From NCBI RefSeq assembly GCF_000425945.1, contig NZ_AUEK01000009.1, positions 124,001 through 188,000 of the forward strand: a stretch of 64,000 bases of DNA, written 5' to 3'. Source of the stretch: Candidatus Solirubrobacter pratensis. GTDB taxonomy: Bacteria > Actinomycetota > Thermoleophilia > Solirubrobacterales > Solirubrobacteraceae. Shown here piece after piece: positions 44,545 to 52,281 of this stretch; within the stretch, counting starts at the first letter, position 1; each line of letters begins with the position of its first letter. The translations under genes were made by a program, and so were the position numbers. The notes under the pieces were generated by a model. That model was not told where the DNA came from. It worked only from the letters and a program-made list of their open reading frames with translations, and did not search any database.

Positions 44545-45768
44545 TCAGGCCGCCTTCAGCCCTCCGCGCGCGCCGCCGAGTGCGTCCACGCGCGCGAAGA
44601 ACCGCGACAGCAGGCCGTTCGTGCGCTCCGGCCGCTCGACCTGCGGCACGTGTCCGGTCCCTCGCAGGACGACCTGCTCCGCGCTCGGGAGCGCCTGCTC
44701 CACGTGCATGCGGAAGCGCTCCGGGATCAGCCGGTCGTGCGAGGACCAGACGAACAGCGCCGGCGGCTCGAGGCCCGACAGGCGCTCGTAGAACCCGCCG
44801 CGCCCATACGCGCGCTCCAGGTAGATCGCCCGCGCGCTCGCCAGGAACGCGAGCCGCGCGCCGGCCGAGCGGTAGATGCGCTCGAACTCGTCGACCACGA
44901 TGTCGGCCACGCTCGGGTCCACGAGGTCGCGGTCGGCGAACAGCGCCCAGAACTGCCGCTCGATCCGCGCGCGCCCGAGCGAGTGCGGGAGCATCCCGAG
45001 CTCCGGGCGCGAGAGCTTGACGAGCCAGTGCCAGTCGCGCCGGACGAACGCGACGGCCGGACAGAGGAGACCGAGGCCGCGGACGCGGTCCGGCCGCGTG
45101 AGGCCGACCTCGATCGCGACCCGGCCGCCCATCGAGTTGCCGACGATGTGGGCCCGCGCGATCCCCATCGCGTCCATCGCGCCCAGGACCTGGCGCGCCG
45201 CGTACGGCGCGCCGTAGGGCGCCATCGACGGCTTGCTCGACCCACCGAACCCGGGCAGGTCGAGCGCATGCACGCGGTAGTTGCGGCTGAGCGCCGCCGC
45301 GGTCTCGAAGAAGGACGCCTTCGTGCTTCCGAGGCCGTGCAGCAGCAGGATGTCGGGCCCTTCGCCCATCGTGAGCGCCGACAGCTTGAGCCGCCCGACC
45401 GGCACGTCGTGGACGCGCAGCAGCGGCGGGCGCCCGTTGGGCAGCCGGAACAGGCCCTCGAACCCGACCGCGAGATCGAGGTCGCCGCGCGCGTAGAGCC
45501 GCCGTTGTGAGAACGCTTCCACACCGGACAAACGGCCCTCGCGCAGGTCCAGCCAGGTGCGGGCGTCGGTCCCGATCACGACGTCGGGCTCACGGCGCGT
45601 CGCCCCCGCGCGCACGCGCGCGCCATGGGCCGTGCAGCGCACCTCCCACGAGCGCCCGATGTCCCCGAGCCGGATGCAGTATGTGGCGTCGAAGCCGGGC
45701 GCCGCACCCAGGTACCTCGCCGGCAGCGACCGGAACGCGTCGACGGCCAGACCCCCCAGGTCGTCCAT
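44545..45768 (-). CDS. SCP2 lipid-carrier domain fused to alpha/beta hydrolase
   Basis: A 407-residue two-domain protein. Residues about 15-110 look like an SCP2 domain (TYCIRLGDIGRSWEVRCTA, DARTWLDLREGRLSGVEAFS, YARGDLDLAVGFEGLF). Residues about 125-395 are an alpha/beta hydrolase with nucleophile elbow VGNSMGG near 210, acidic residue in SSHDRLIP and His in GTGHVPQVERPE; the triad is complete. The SCP2 part could present a lipid or acyl-CoA to the hydrolase. ATG 45768 is chosen from the TANNNT box 7 nt before it. It leads the operon hydrolase-acyltransferase-SRPBCC-zinc protein. Confidence 0.86.
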   Translation of the reverse strand: MDDLGGLAVDAFRSLPARYLGAAPGFDATYCIRLGDIGRSWEVRCTAHGARVRAGATRREPDVVIGTDARTWLDLREGRLSGVEAFSQRRLYARGDLDLAVGFEGLFRLPNGRPPLLRVHDVPVGRLKLSALTMGEGPDILLLHGLGSTKASFFETAAALSRNYRVHALDLPGFGGSSKPSMAPYGAPYAARQVLGAMDAMGIARAHIVGNSMGGRVAIEVGLTRPDRVRGLGLLCPAVAFVRRDWHWLVKLSRPELGMLPHSLGRARIERQFWALFADRDLVDPSVADIVVDEFERIYRSAGARLAFLASARAIYLERAYGRGGFYERLSGLEPPALFVWSSHDRLIPERFRMHVEQALPSAEQVVLRGTGHVPQVERPERTNGLLSRFFARVDALGGARGGLKAA

Positions 45769-45775
45769 CCCGGCA

Positions 45776-45804
45776 ACCCTACCCAGATGGGCGGCGGCTA
45801 GGCT
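45776..45804. promoter_or_regulatory. Back-to-back leaderless promoters of the SCP2-hydrolase and cysS
   Basis: On the minus strand TAGGGT (45781-45776) stands 7 nt before ATG 45768. On the plus strand TAGGCT (45799-45804) stands 6 nt before GTG 45811. The whole intergenic space is 42 bp, so each promoter's upstream region overlaps the other's. Confidence 0.55.
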
Positions 45805-45810
45805 CCGACC

Positions 45811-47160
45811 GTGCGCGACGTCACGTTCTACGACACGCGAACGCGCCAGGTGGCGCCGTTCGAGCCCCGCGATCCCGCCCGCGTCGGCATCTACGCGTGC
45901 GGGCCGACCGTCTACGACCGCGTGCATGTCGGCAACGCGCGTCCGTTCGTCGTGTTCTCGCAGCTCAAGCGCTTCCTGGAGCACGAGGGCTACGGCGTCA
46001 CGCTCGTCGGCAACGTCACCGACATCAACGACAAGATCTACGACGCCGCCTCCAAGGCCGGCCGCCCGTCGGCGGAGCTGGCTGCCGAGATGGCGCGGCA
46101 CTACCGCGAGGACACCGACCGGATCGGCCTCGGGCGGCCGGACGCCGAGCCGTACGCGTCGGAGTTCATCGGCCCGATCGTCGACCTGATCCAGGCGCTC
46201 GTCGACTCGGGGCACGCGTACGCCCGCGACGGCGACGTGTACTTCCGCGTCCGCACGCTGCCGTCCTACGGCGAGCTCTCGCGGCGCGACATCGAGCAGA
46301 TGGACCAGGGCGAGGGCGTCGAAGGCGCGGACCTCAAGGAGGATCCGCTCGACTTCGCGCTCTGGAAGGCGCACAAGCCGGGCGAGGACACGTCCTGGCG
46401 CTCGCCGTGGGGCGAAGGCCGGCCGGGCTGGCACATCGAGTGCTCCGCGATGGCCGAGCAGCTGCTCGGCGTCGAGTTCGACATCCACGGCGGCGGCGTG
46501 GACCTCGCGTTCCCGCACCACGAGAACGAGCAGGCCCAGACGCTCGCCGCGCGCGGGAAGCCGCTGGCGCGCGTGTGGATGCACAACGGGATGCTCGAGC
46601 TGACCAACGAGAAGATGTCGAAGTCGGTCGGCAACATCCGCCGGCTCGCCGACGTGCTCGACGAGTACGGCGGCGAGGCGCTCGTCCTGTACTTCAGCGG
46701 CGGTCACTACCGCCAGCCGATCGCCTTCTCGAACGAGCGCATGGAGGAGGCGGTGCGCTCGGTCGGGCGGATCCGCGACGCGGGCAGGAGGCTCATCGCC
46801 GGGGAACGCTCGCCGGAGTCCATCGCACATCACCGCGAGGCGTTCTTCGCCGCGCTGGCCAACGACTTCAACACGCCGGACGCGCTGGCGGCGCTGTTCG
46901 GATGGGTGCGCGACGCGAACCGCTCGGAGGAGCCGGTCGGCGACGCGGACCTGCTCGAGATGCTGAGCGTGCTCGGGCTCGAGACGCTGCTGGTGCACGC
47001 GGAGGACGCGCCCGCGGAGGCGTGGGACCTCGCCGGGCGCCGCGAGACCGCGCGCAAGGCCCGCGACTGGGCCGAGGCCGACCGCCTGCGCGACGAGCTG
47101 CGCGCCGCCGGCTGGGAGGTCCGCGACGGCCCCGACGGCCCCGAGCTGGTGCGGGCATGA
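45811..47160 (+). CDS. cysS: Cysteinyl-tRNA synthetase
   Basis: A 449-residue class I synthetase. IYACGPTVYDRVHVGNARPF contains a zinc Cys and a HIGH-type motif (HVGN). GWHIECSAMAEQLLG and GVDLAFPHHENE carry the further zinc ligands, and KMSKSVGN is the KMSKS motif. The C-terminal helical part is complete. Start GTG 45811 coincides with the predicted RNA start. rlmB overlaps its stop by 4 nt, the same cysS-rlmB pairing as in Bacillus. Confidence 0.96.
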   Translation: MRDVTFYDTRTRQVAPFEPRDPARVGIYACGPTVYDRVHVGNARPFVVFSQLKRFLEHEGYGVTLVGNVTDINDKIYDAASKAGRPSAELAAEMARHYREDTDRIGLGRPDAEPYASEFIGPIVDLIQALVDSGHAYARDGDVYFRVRTLPSYGELSRRDIEQMDQGEGVEGADLKEDPLDFALWKAHKPGEDTSWRSPWGEGRPGWHIECSAMAEQLLGVEFDIHGGGVDLAFPHHENEQAQTLAARGKPLARVWMHNGMLELTNEKMSKSVGNIRRLADVLDEYGGEALVLYFSGGHYRQPIAFSNERMEEAVRSVGRIRDAGRRLIAGERSPESIAHHREAFFAALANDFNTPDALAALFGWVRDANRSEEPVGDADLLEMLSVLGLETLLVHAEDAPAEAWDLAGRRETARKARDWAEADRLRDELRAAGWEVRDGPDGPELVRA

Positions 47161-48086
47161 GCCCCGGGCGCAGACCCGAAGGCGGGCGCGGGGGCCCGGG
47201 CCGCGGCAAGAAGCCCGCGGCGGGACGCGGCGGCCGCCCCGCGCCGGGTGGACGCGGGGGACCCGCGGGGGCGCGCGGCGGCGGCGGCGCCGGCTCGCGC
47301 GGCGGTGCCGCTGCGCCGCGCCCCACCGGCTCGCGCGGCCCCCACGCTTCACCCGCGGGGGCGCCCGACGACTCCCCGCGCGTCTCCTCGCGCGTCATCT
47401 ACGGCCGCAACCCGGTCCACGAGGCGCTTCGCGGGCGCCGCCGCGTCCACCGGATCTGGGCCACCCAGGCGGCGGCGCAGGAGGATTGGGGCTCCGCCCG
47501 GGTCTCGGTCGTCTCCGCCGAGGAGATCGAGGAGCGCTGCGGCTCGGACGCGCACCAGGGCGTGTGCGCGCTCGTCGATCCGTACCCGTACGCCGACGCC
47601 GCCGAGCTGCTGGAGCAGCCCGATCCCCTGATCGTCGCGCTCGACGAGGTCACCGATCCGCAGAACCTGGGCGCGATCGCCCGCACGGCGGAGGCCGCCG
47701 GCGTGACCGGGATCGTGATCCCGGAGCGCCGCTCGGCCGAGGTCACCGCCGCCGTCGCCAAGGCGAGCGCGGGCGCCGTCGAGCACATCCCGATCGCGCA
47801 GGTCCGCAACCTCGCCGACTTCCTCGCCGAGGCGAAGGCATCGGGCGCCTGGGTCTACGGCGCCGCGGCCGGGGCGCGCACGCCGTACGACAAGCCGGAC
47901 TACCGCGGACCGGTCGTCCTGGTGCTCGGCGCCGAGGGCAAGGGCCTACGGCCGCGCGTCGCTTCGATGTGCGACGACCTGGTCGCACTGCCGCTCCGCG
48001 GGCGGATCGCGAGCCTCAACGTGAGCGCCACCGCCGCGGTGCTCCTGTACGAGATGTTGCAGCAGCGGCTTGACGCCTCGACATAA
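47157..48086 (+). CDS. rlmB: 23S rRNA 2'-O-ribose methyltransferase (RlmB/TrmH family) with RGG-rich tail
   Basis: A 309-residue SpoU/TrmH-family protein. The first 75 residues are almost only Gly, Arg, Pro and Ala (GRGGRPAPGGRGG), an RNA-binding-type disordered extension. YGRNPVHEALRG starts the substrate-binding domain. The SPOUT methyltransferase has motif 1 DPQNLGAIARTAEAAGV, motif 2 LGAEGKGLRP and motif 3 LNVSATAAVLLYE forming the knotted SAM site. It probably methylates a conserved guanosine of 23S rRNA. ATG 47157 overlaps the cysS stop. Confidence 0.93.
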   Translation: MSPGRRPEGGRGGPGRGKKPAAGRGGRPAPGGRGGPAGARGGGGAGSRGGAAAPRPTGSRGPHASPAGAPDDSPRVSSRVIYGRNPVHEALRGRRRVHRIWATQAAAQEDWGSARVSVVSAEEIEERCGSDAHQGVCALVDPYPYADAAELLEQPDPLIVALDEVTDPQNLGAIARTAEAAGVTGIVIPERRSAEVTAAVAKASAGAVEHIPIAQVRNLADFLAEAKASGAWVYGAAAGARTPYDKPDYRGPVVLVLGAEGKGLRPRVASMCDDLVALPLRGRIASLNVSATAAVLLYEMLQQRLDAST

Positions 48087-48092
48087 GCCTGC

Positions 48093-48125
48093 CACCCTAA
48101 GCACATCAAGTTGAGCTTGAGGGTG
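48093..48125 (+). terminator. Imperfect hairpin after rlmB
   Basis: CACCCTAAGC (48093-48102) pairs with GCTTGAGGGTG (48115-48125) with one bulged base, 7 bp past the rlmB stop. Within the loop CAAG and CTTG offer an alternative pairing. It may end rlmB transcripts or shape the sigH leader. Confidence 0.45.
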
Positions 48126-48221
48126 AGCGATGTCATCCTCGGCTCAGGTCAATAGCGGCGCCGGGGGAGGTGTGCGCCACGACGCTTCAGGGCTGAAAGG
48201 CCCTGGAAAGGACGCACGTTC

Positions 48222-48872
48222 GTGGCTAGGTTATCTCCCACCAAGTCTCAAGCTCAGCTTCAGCTTGACGACGGCTACCTCCTCGCTCTGGCAAAACAGG
48301 GAAGCCACGACGCCTATGACCGCCTCGTGCGCCGGTATGCGTCCTTCGTCCGCCTCAAGGCGTCGTCGTACTTCCTCGTCGGCGGCGACTCCGAAGACCT
48401 GATCCAGGAAGGCCTCGTCGGCCTCTACAAGGCGATCCGCGACTTCCGCTCTGACCGCGAGTCCTCGTTCCGCAACTTCGCGGAGCTGTGCATCACGCGC
48501 CAGATCATCACCGCGGTCAAGACGGCGACGCGCAACAAGCACACGCCGCTGAACGGCTACGTCTCCTTCTCGGCGACCCCGGCCGGCAGCTCCGACAGCG
48601 AGCCCACGCTGGACGAGATGCTCCCGGGCTCGACGGTCCACGACCCGGTCAACCAGGTGATCTCCTCGGAGGAGCTGCGCTCGCTCGTCGCCTGCCTGTC
48701 GACCGTGCTCTCAGAGCTCGAATCGCGAGTGCTCTCGCTCTACCTCGACGGCCATTCCTATACGACCATCGGCGAGCGGCTTGGCTGCGACTGCAAGACG
48801 GTGGACAATGCGCTCCAGCGCGTCAAGCGCAAGGTCGGCGCCCATCTCGCCTCTCGCGCCGTTCCCGCGTAA
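48222..48872 (+). CDS. sigH: Sigma-70-family factor of the SigH (sporulation sigma-H) type
   Basis: A 216-residue sigma factor. Region 2 is YDRLVRRYASFVRLKASSYF with DSEDLIQEGLVGLYKAIRDF and SSFRNFAELCITRQIITAVK. Region 4 is LSELESRVLSLYLDGHSYTT with CDCKTVDNALQRVKRKV. The match and its position after cysS-rlmB are those of Bacillus sigH, yet nothing in the window suggests sporulation; a stress or growth-phase role is more likely. GGAAAGGA lies about 11 nt before the GTG start. Confidence 0.92.
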   Translation: MARLSPTKSQAQLQLDDGYLLALAKQGSHDAYDRLVRRYASFVRLKASSYFLVGGDSEDLIQEGLVGLYKAIRDFRSDRESSFRNFAELCITRQIITAVKTATRNKHTPLNGYVSFSATPAGSSDSEPTLDEMLPGSTVHDPVNQVISSEELRSLVACLSTVLSELESRVLSLYLDGHSYTTIGERLGCDCKTVDNALQRVKRKVGAHLASRAVPA

Positions 48873-48891
48873 GAACCGGCTCATCTCCTAC

Positions 48892-48897
48892 TAATCT
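48892..48897 (+). promoter_or_regulatory. -10 box TAATCT for the small membrane protein gene
   Basis: TAATCT lies 8 nt before ATG 48906, in keeping with the leaderless pattern. Confidence 0.45.
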
Positions 48898-48905
48898 TCC
48901 ACGCC

Positions 48906-49277
48906 ATGCCCCTTTGGCTGATCATCGTGCTCGTCGTGCTGGTGCTCCTCATCGCCGGCGGCATCATCGCCCGGACGCGCCAGCTCGCCCGCAGCCGGCC
49001 CGCGTTCGAGCGCTCGCTCGCGCAGGTCGAGCGTGACCTCGTCGCCGCGGCCGCCGCCGACCGCGGCTGGGACCGCGAGCGGCTCGAGACCGCCGCGCGC
49101 CGCATCGGAGCCGAGCAGCTCGGCTCCGAGCCGGACGAGCTGACGCTCGTCGAGGTGGTGGACCGCCCCGGCACCGACGAGGATCAGGCGGTCTTCGACT
49201 GCCGCGCCGGCGGCGCCCGGCACCGGCTGGTGCTCGGACGCCGCGACGGCGAGTGGGTTGCCGCGTCGCGCTCCTGA
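48906..49277 (+). CDS. Single-pass membrane protein, function unknown
   Basis: A 123-residue protein with one N-terminal transmembrane helix (residues about 4-21, LWLIIVLVVLVLLIAGGII) followed by a basic stretch, so the rest is probably cytoplasmic. Residues 35-70 are helical and charged. The C-terminal part (LTLVEVVDRPGTDEDQAVFD, RLVLGRRDGEWVAAS) is likely beta-sheet. No family is recognised. It stands alone after sigH. Confidence 0.75.
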   Translation: MPLWLIIVLVVLVLLIAGGIIARTRQLARSRPAFERSLAQVERDLVAAAAADRGWDRERLETAARRIGAEQLGSEPDELTLVEVVDRPGTDEDQAVFDCRAGGARHRLVLGRRDGEWVAASRS

Positions 49278-49337
49278 GCGCTGCGCCGGCGGGTCCCGCG
49301 ATGATCGATCGTGACCGCCGGCCCACCGAGCCGGACA

Positions 49338-49368
49338 GACCCGCCTCCCTCACCCGCGCAGTTCGCCG
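49338..49368 (-). repeat. 31-bp dispersed intergenic repeat, copy 2
   Basis: Inverted relative to copy 1 at 31088-31118, 29 of 31 positions identical. It lies in the 288-bp gap between the membrane protein gene and the leftward LOG gene. Confidence 0.6.
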
Positions 49369-49565
49369 ATCCCGCAACTCGCGCCCGGGATCCGCGCACG
49401 AGGGGGATCATCCGTGGCCGTCAGCCCGCCGCGCCGGATCGCTACCTGGCCGATCGCGGTCGCGATGTCGGTGACGGCGTTGCCGGCCTCGTCGGGGTCG
49501 AGGCCATCTCCTGCGAGGCGGCGCTGACCGTGGGCGAAGAGGATCGCGAGCAGCCTGGAACCGGC

Positions 49566-50288
49566 TCAGGCCGCGCGCCGGCGCTGCCCGCGCGGGCGCC
49601 GGTGCTCGACGGCCTCGACCGTCTCGAGCACGTCCTCCACCGTGTCGGCGACGACGAGCGAGCGCACGTCGGCCGGGCCGACGTTGCCGTCGGCCTCGAC
49701 GGTCGAGCGCAACCAGTCCACGAGCCCGGACCAGTAGTCGCTGCCTGCGAGCACGATCGGGAAGTAGCGGATCTTCTGCGTCTGGCGCAGCGTGGCCGCC
49801 TCGAAGAGCTCGTCGAGGGTGCCGAAGCCGCCGGGGTAGACGACGAACCCGCTCGCGTAGCGCACGAACATGACCTTGCGCGTGAAGAAGTAATGGAACG
49901 TCAGGCCGACCTCGACGTACTCGTTCAGCGAGCGCTCGTGTGGAAGGTCGATCCCGAGGCCGATCGACGGCGCGCCGGCGTCGCGCGCGCCGCGGTTGGC
50001 CGCCTCCATGATCCCCGGTCCGCCGCCGGTGATGATCGCGTAGCCCTCCTCGCCCAGCCGCCGCGCGAGGTTGCGCGCGGCGGCGTAGCGGGGGTGGTCG
50101 CGAGGCGTGCGGGCGGAGCCGAAGACCGAGACCGCCTTGCCGATGTGCGAGAGCCGCGCGAAGCCGGCGCGCAGCTCGTCCTGGATCCGCAGCAGCCGCT
50201 GCGCGTCGGTGAGCTCGCTGAGGATCGCGTAGCTCTCGGCCTCGAGGAGCTCTTCGTCGAGCGAAGTGGGGTGGCGGGGCTCAGGCAA
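49566..50288 (-). CDS. LOG/TIGR00730-family Rossmann-fold protein
   Basis: A 240-residue protein of the lysine-decarboxylase-like fold family. GKAVSVFGSART opens the nucleotide-binding fold, IITGGGPGIMEAANRGA and the hallmark YPGGFGTLDELFE follow. Family members hydrolyse cytokinin riboside monophosphates or other nucleoside monophosphates to free the base and ribose 5-phosphate; the physiological substrate in bacteria is mostly unknown. The TTG start at 50288 is supported by TATTCT 7 nt upstream. It may connect to the nucleoside metabolism encoded nearby. Confidence 0.88.
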   Translation of the reverse strand: MPEPRHPTSLDEELLEAESYAILSELTDAQRLLRIQDELRAGFARLSHIGKAVSVFGSARTPRDHPRYAAARNLARRLGEEGYAIITGGGPGIMEAANRGARDAGAPSIGLGIDLPHERSLNEYVEVGLTFHYFFTRKVMFVRYASGFVVYPGGFGTLDELFEAATLRQTQKIRYFPIVLAGSDYWSGLVDWLRSTVEADGNVGPADVRSLVVADTVEDVLETVEAVEHRRPRGQRRRAA

Positions 50289-50295
50289 CCTTCCA

Positions 50296-50301
50296 AGAAT
50301 A
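50296..50301 (-). promoter_or_regulatory. -10 box TATTCT for the LOG gene
   Basis: Read on the minus strand, TATTCT stands 7 nt before TTG 50288. Confidence 0.45.
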
Positions 50302-50388
50302 GGCCCGGTCAGCGCGCATCCGCCCCCGCCTCGCGCAGGTCGGGCAGCCCACGCCGGCGCGTCAACAGGGGATCGACCGACGGTCAGT

Positions 50389-50394
50389 TAGCGT
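50389..50394 (+). promoter_or_regulatory. -10 box TAGCGT for the TetR gene
   Basis: TAGCGT lies 10 nt before ATG 50405. GACCGACGGTCAG just upstream contains a small palindrome (GACCG/CGGTC) that could be the autoregulatory operator. Confidence 0.4.
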
Positions 50395-50404
50395 GTGAGA
50401 GGCG

Positions 50405-51001
50405 ATGAGCGGCCCCGCCTACACGCGCCTGGACGTCGACGAGCGCCGCCGACGGCTGCTCGAGCTCGGCGCGGACCTGTTCACGCGCTTCGCCTACGAC
50501 GAGCTGTCGATGGCGAGGATCGCCAAGGAGGCCGGCATCTCGAAGGCGCTCCTGTACCACTACTTCCCCTCCAAGGAGGCGTACTTCGTCGCCACGCTGG
50601 AGAAGGCGGCGGCGGAGCTCGAGGAGCGCACGCGGCCCGACCCGTCGCTGGAGCCGCTGGAGCAGCTCTCAGGCTCGCTCGACGCATACCTCGGCTGGGT
50701 CGAGGACTACACGGACGGCTACGCGAAGATGCTCCGCTCGGCCGGCGCCGTCCCCGAGGTGCGCTCGATGCTCGAGCGCGTGCGCGGCGAGACGGCGCAG
50801 CGGATCGTCGACGGCCTCCGCGGGGAGGACCCCGCGACGCCGGTGCTGCGGACGGCCGTCAGCGGCTGGCTGTGGTTCATGGACGGCGCGATCCTCGACT
50901 GGGTCGAGCACCGCGACATCGACCGCGAGACGCTGCACGGCCTGCTGCTCGGCACCCTGCTGGGCGCCGTGCTGACGGCCGGTGAGACCGGCCTCCGCTA
51001 G
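50405..51001 (+). CDS. TetR-family transcriptional regulator
   Basis: A 198-residue regulator. HTH: LLELGADLFTRFAYDELSMA followed by RIAKEAGISKALLYHYFPSKEAYFVATL, the classic TetR signature. The C-terminal domain (about 75-198) has aromatic residues (YLGWVEDYTDGYAKM, GWLWFMDGAILDWVEH) suggesting a hydrophobic ligand. Its stop is 2 bp from the stop of the convergent FKBP gene. Targets are unknown; it could control the divergent LOG gene. Confidence 0.9.
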   Translation: MSGPAYTRLDVDERRRRLLELGADLFTRFAYDELSMARIAKEAGISKALLYHYFPSKEAYFVATLEKAAAELEERTRPDPSLEPLEQLSGSLDAYLGWVEDYTDGYAKMLRSAGAVPEVRSMLERVRGETAQRIVDGLRGEDPATPVLRTAVSGWLWFMDGAILDWVEHRDIDRETLHGLLLGTLLGAVLTAGETGLR

Positions 51002-51003
51002 CG

Positions 51004-51534
51004 CTACTGCTGGACGTCGAGCAGGTCGACGACGAAGATCAGCGCCGCGTTCGGCGGGATGTCCGCGCCCGCGCCCTGCGCGCCGTAGCCGAGGTCGGGC
51101 GGAATGATCAGCTCGCGCCGCCCGCCGACCTTCATGCCCTTGACGCCCTGGTCCCAGCCCGGGATGACCTGGCCGGCGCCGAGCGGGAAGGAGAACGGCT
51201 GGCCGCGGTCCCACGAGGCGTCGAACTGCTTGCCCCCGTCATAGAGCACGCCGACATACTGGACGCTGACGGTGCTGCCGTCGGTCGCCTCGGCCCCCGT
51301 GCCCTTCTTGAGGTCCTTGATGACCAGCTTCTTGGGGGGCGGGCCCTTGGGCACCTTCACGACGGGCTTCTTCGCCTCCGAGGCGGCCGGGGTCGGCGTC
51401 TCCGCGGGCGCGTCGGTGGCGGTCTCGGTGGCCGCGGGCGTCGCCGCGGCCTCGTCGTTCTTGTCGTTGCCGCAGGCGGCGACCGCGAAGGTCGCGGCGA
51501 GCAAGGGCAGGATCAGCAGTCGGTTCCGCAGCAT
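51004..51534 (-). CDS. FKBP-type peptidyl-prolyl isomerase lipoprotein
   Basis: A 176-residue exported isomerase. The lipobox is AVAAC with the lipidated Cys at 21. A Thr/Ala/Pro-rich linker spans about 25-65. The FKBP domain (about 68-175) has VSVQYVGVLYDGGKQFDASW, FSFPLGAGQVIPGWDQGVKG and IIPPDLGYGAQGAG, with the conserved Asp, Trp and Tyr of the active pocket. It should assist folding of proteins outside the membrane. It lies 26 bp after upp on the same strand, perhaps cotranscribed. Confidence 0.92.
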   Translation of the reverse strand: MLRNRLLILPLLAATFAVAACGNDKNDEAAATPAATETATDAPAETPTPAASEAKKPVVKVPKGPPPKKLVIKDLKKGTGAEATDGSTVSVQYVGVLYDGGKQFDASWDRGQPFSFPLGAGQVIPGWDQGVKGMKVGGRRELIIPPDLGYGAQGAGADIPPNAALIFVVDLLDVQQ

Positions 51535-51560
51535 CGGGGGCGCAAGGGTAGCTGGGACTT

Positions 51561-52190
51561 TCAGCGATCGGTCCCGAAGATGCGGTCGCCCGCATCGCCC
51601 AGGCCAGGGCGGATGTAGCCGGTCTCGTCGAGCTGGCGGTCGATCGTCGCGGTCGTGATGTCGACGTCGGGATGCGTCTCGCGCAGCGCCTTCACGCCCT
51701 CGGGCGCCGCGACCAGGCAGACGAAGTGGATCCGCTTCGCGCCGGCCCGCTTGAGCCGCGCGATCGCCTGCGTCCCGCTGCCGCCGGTCGCAAGCATCGG
51801 ATCGACGACGAACACCTCGGCCTGCTCGACGCCGGCCGGGATGTTCTCGTAGTAGCCGACGGGGCGCAGCGCCTCCTCGTCGCGGTACATCCCCAGGTGC
51901 CCGACGCGCGCGTCAGGCACGAGCCGCAGGAAGCCGTCGACGAGGCCGAGCCCGGCGCGCAGGATCGCGACGACGAAGACCTCGTCGGCGAGCTTGATCC
52001 CGGCGGCCGTCTCGAGCGGCGTCGTGACCTCGATCTCCGCGGGGCGGAGCGAGCGCATCGCCTCGTACCCGAGGATCAGCGCCGCGTCGGTCATCGTCTC
52101 GCGGAACACGCGGTGCGGCGTGTCCTTGTCGCGCAGGATCGAAAGCAGGCGCCCGAGCAGGACGTGGTCGACGACCGTCACACCCTCCAT
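51561..52190 (-). CDS. upp: Uracil phosphoribosyltransferase
   Basis: A 209-residue enzyme converting uracil and PRPP to UMP. VAILRAGLGLVDGFLRLVPD holds the conserved Arg, VFVVDPMLATGGSGTQAIARL is the PRPP-binding motif and DRQLDETGYIRPGLGDAGDR the uracil-binding C-terminus. Length is standard. ATG 52190 is 7 nt after a TAGGTT box, so the message should be leaderless. It is divergent from the nucleoside operon whose cytidine deaminase and phosphorylases ultimately release uracil. Confidence 0.95.
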   Translation of the reverse strand: MEGVTVVDHVLLGRLLSILRDKDTPHRVFRETMTDAALILGYEAMRSLRPAEIEVTTPLETAAGIKLADEVFVVAILRAGLGLVDGFLRLVPDARVGHLGMYRDEEALRPVGYYENIPAGVEQAEVFVVDPMLATGGSGTQAIARLKRAGAKRIHFVCLVAAPEGVKALRETHPDVDITTATIDRQLDETGYIRPGLGDAGDRIFGTDR

Positions 52191-52197
52191 CGCGCGG

Positions 52198-52203
52198 AAC
52201 CTA
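52198..52203 (-). promoter_or_regulatory. -10 box TAGGTT for upp
   Basis: On the minus strand TAGGTT stands 7 nt before ATG 52190. With the box at 52268 it defines a 91-bp divergent promoter region. Confidence 0.5.
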
Positions 52204-52267
52204 CCGGGTGGGGTGGACGCGCGCGCGGCGCTCGCCACGCCGCGCCGCGCCGCCGCCGCGGAGTCAC

Positions 52268-52273
52268 TACCGT
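52268..52273 (+). promoter_or_regulatory. -10 box TACCGT of the nucleoside operon
   Basis: TACCGT lies 8 nt before ATG 52282, the first gene of the operon. No operator palindrome was found beside it. Confidence 0.4.
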
Positions 52274-52281
52274 CACAGCCC

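Noticed and set aside
49350..49565. In-frame continuation of 71 codons after the LOG gene stop (possible readthrough extension)
   Set aside because: No conserved domain, it runs through the dispersed repeat, and chance open frames of this length are common at this GC content.
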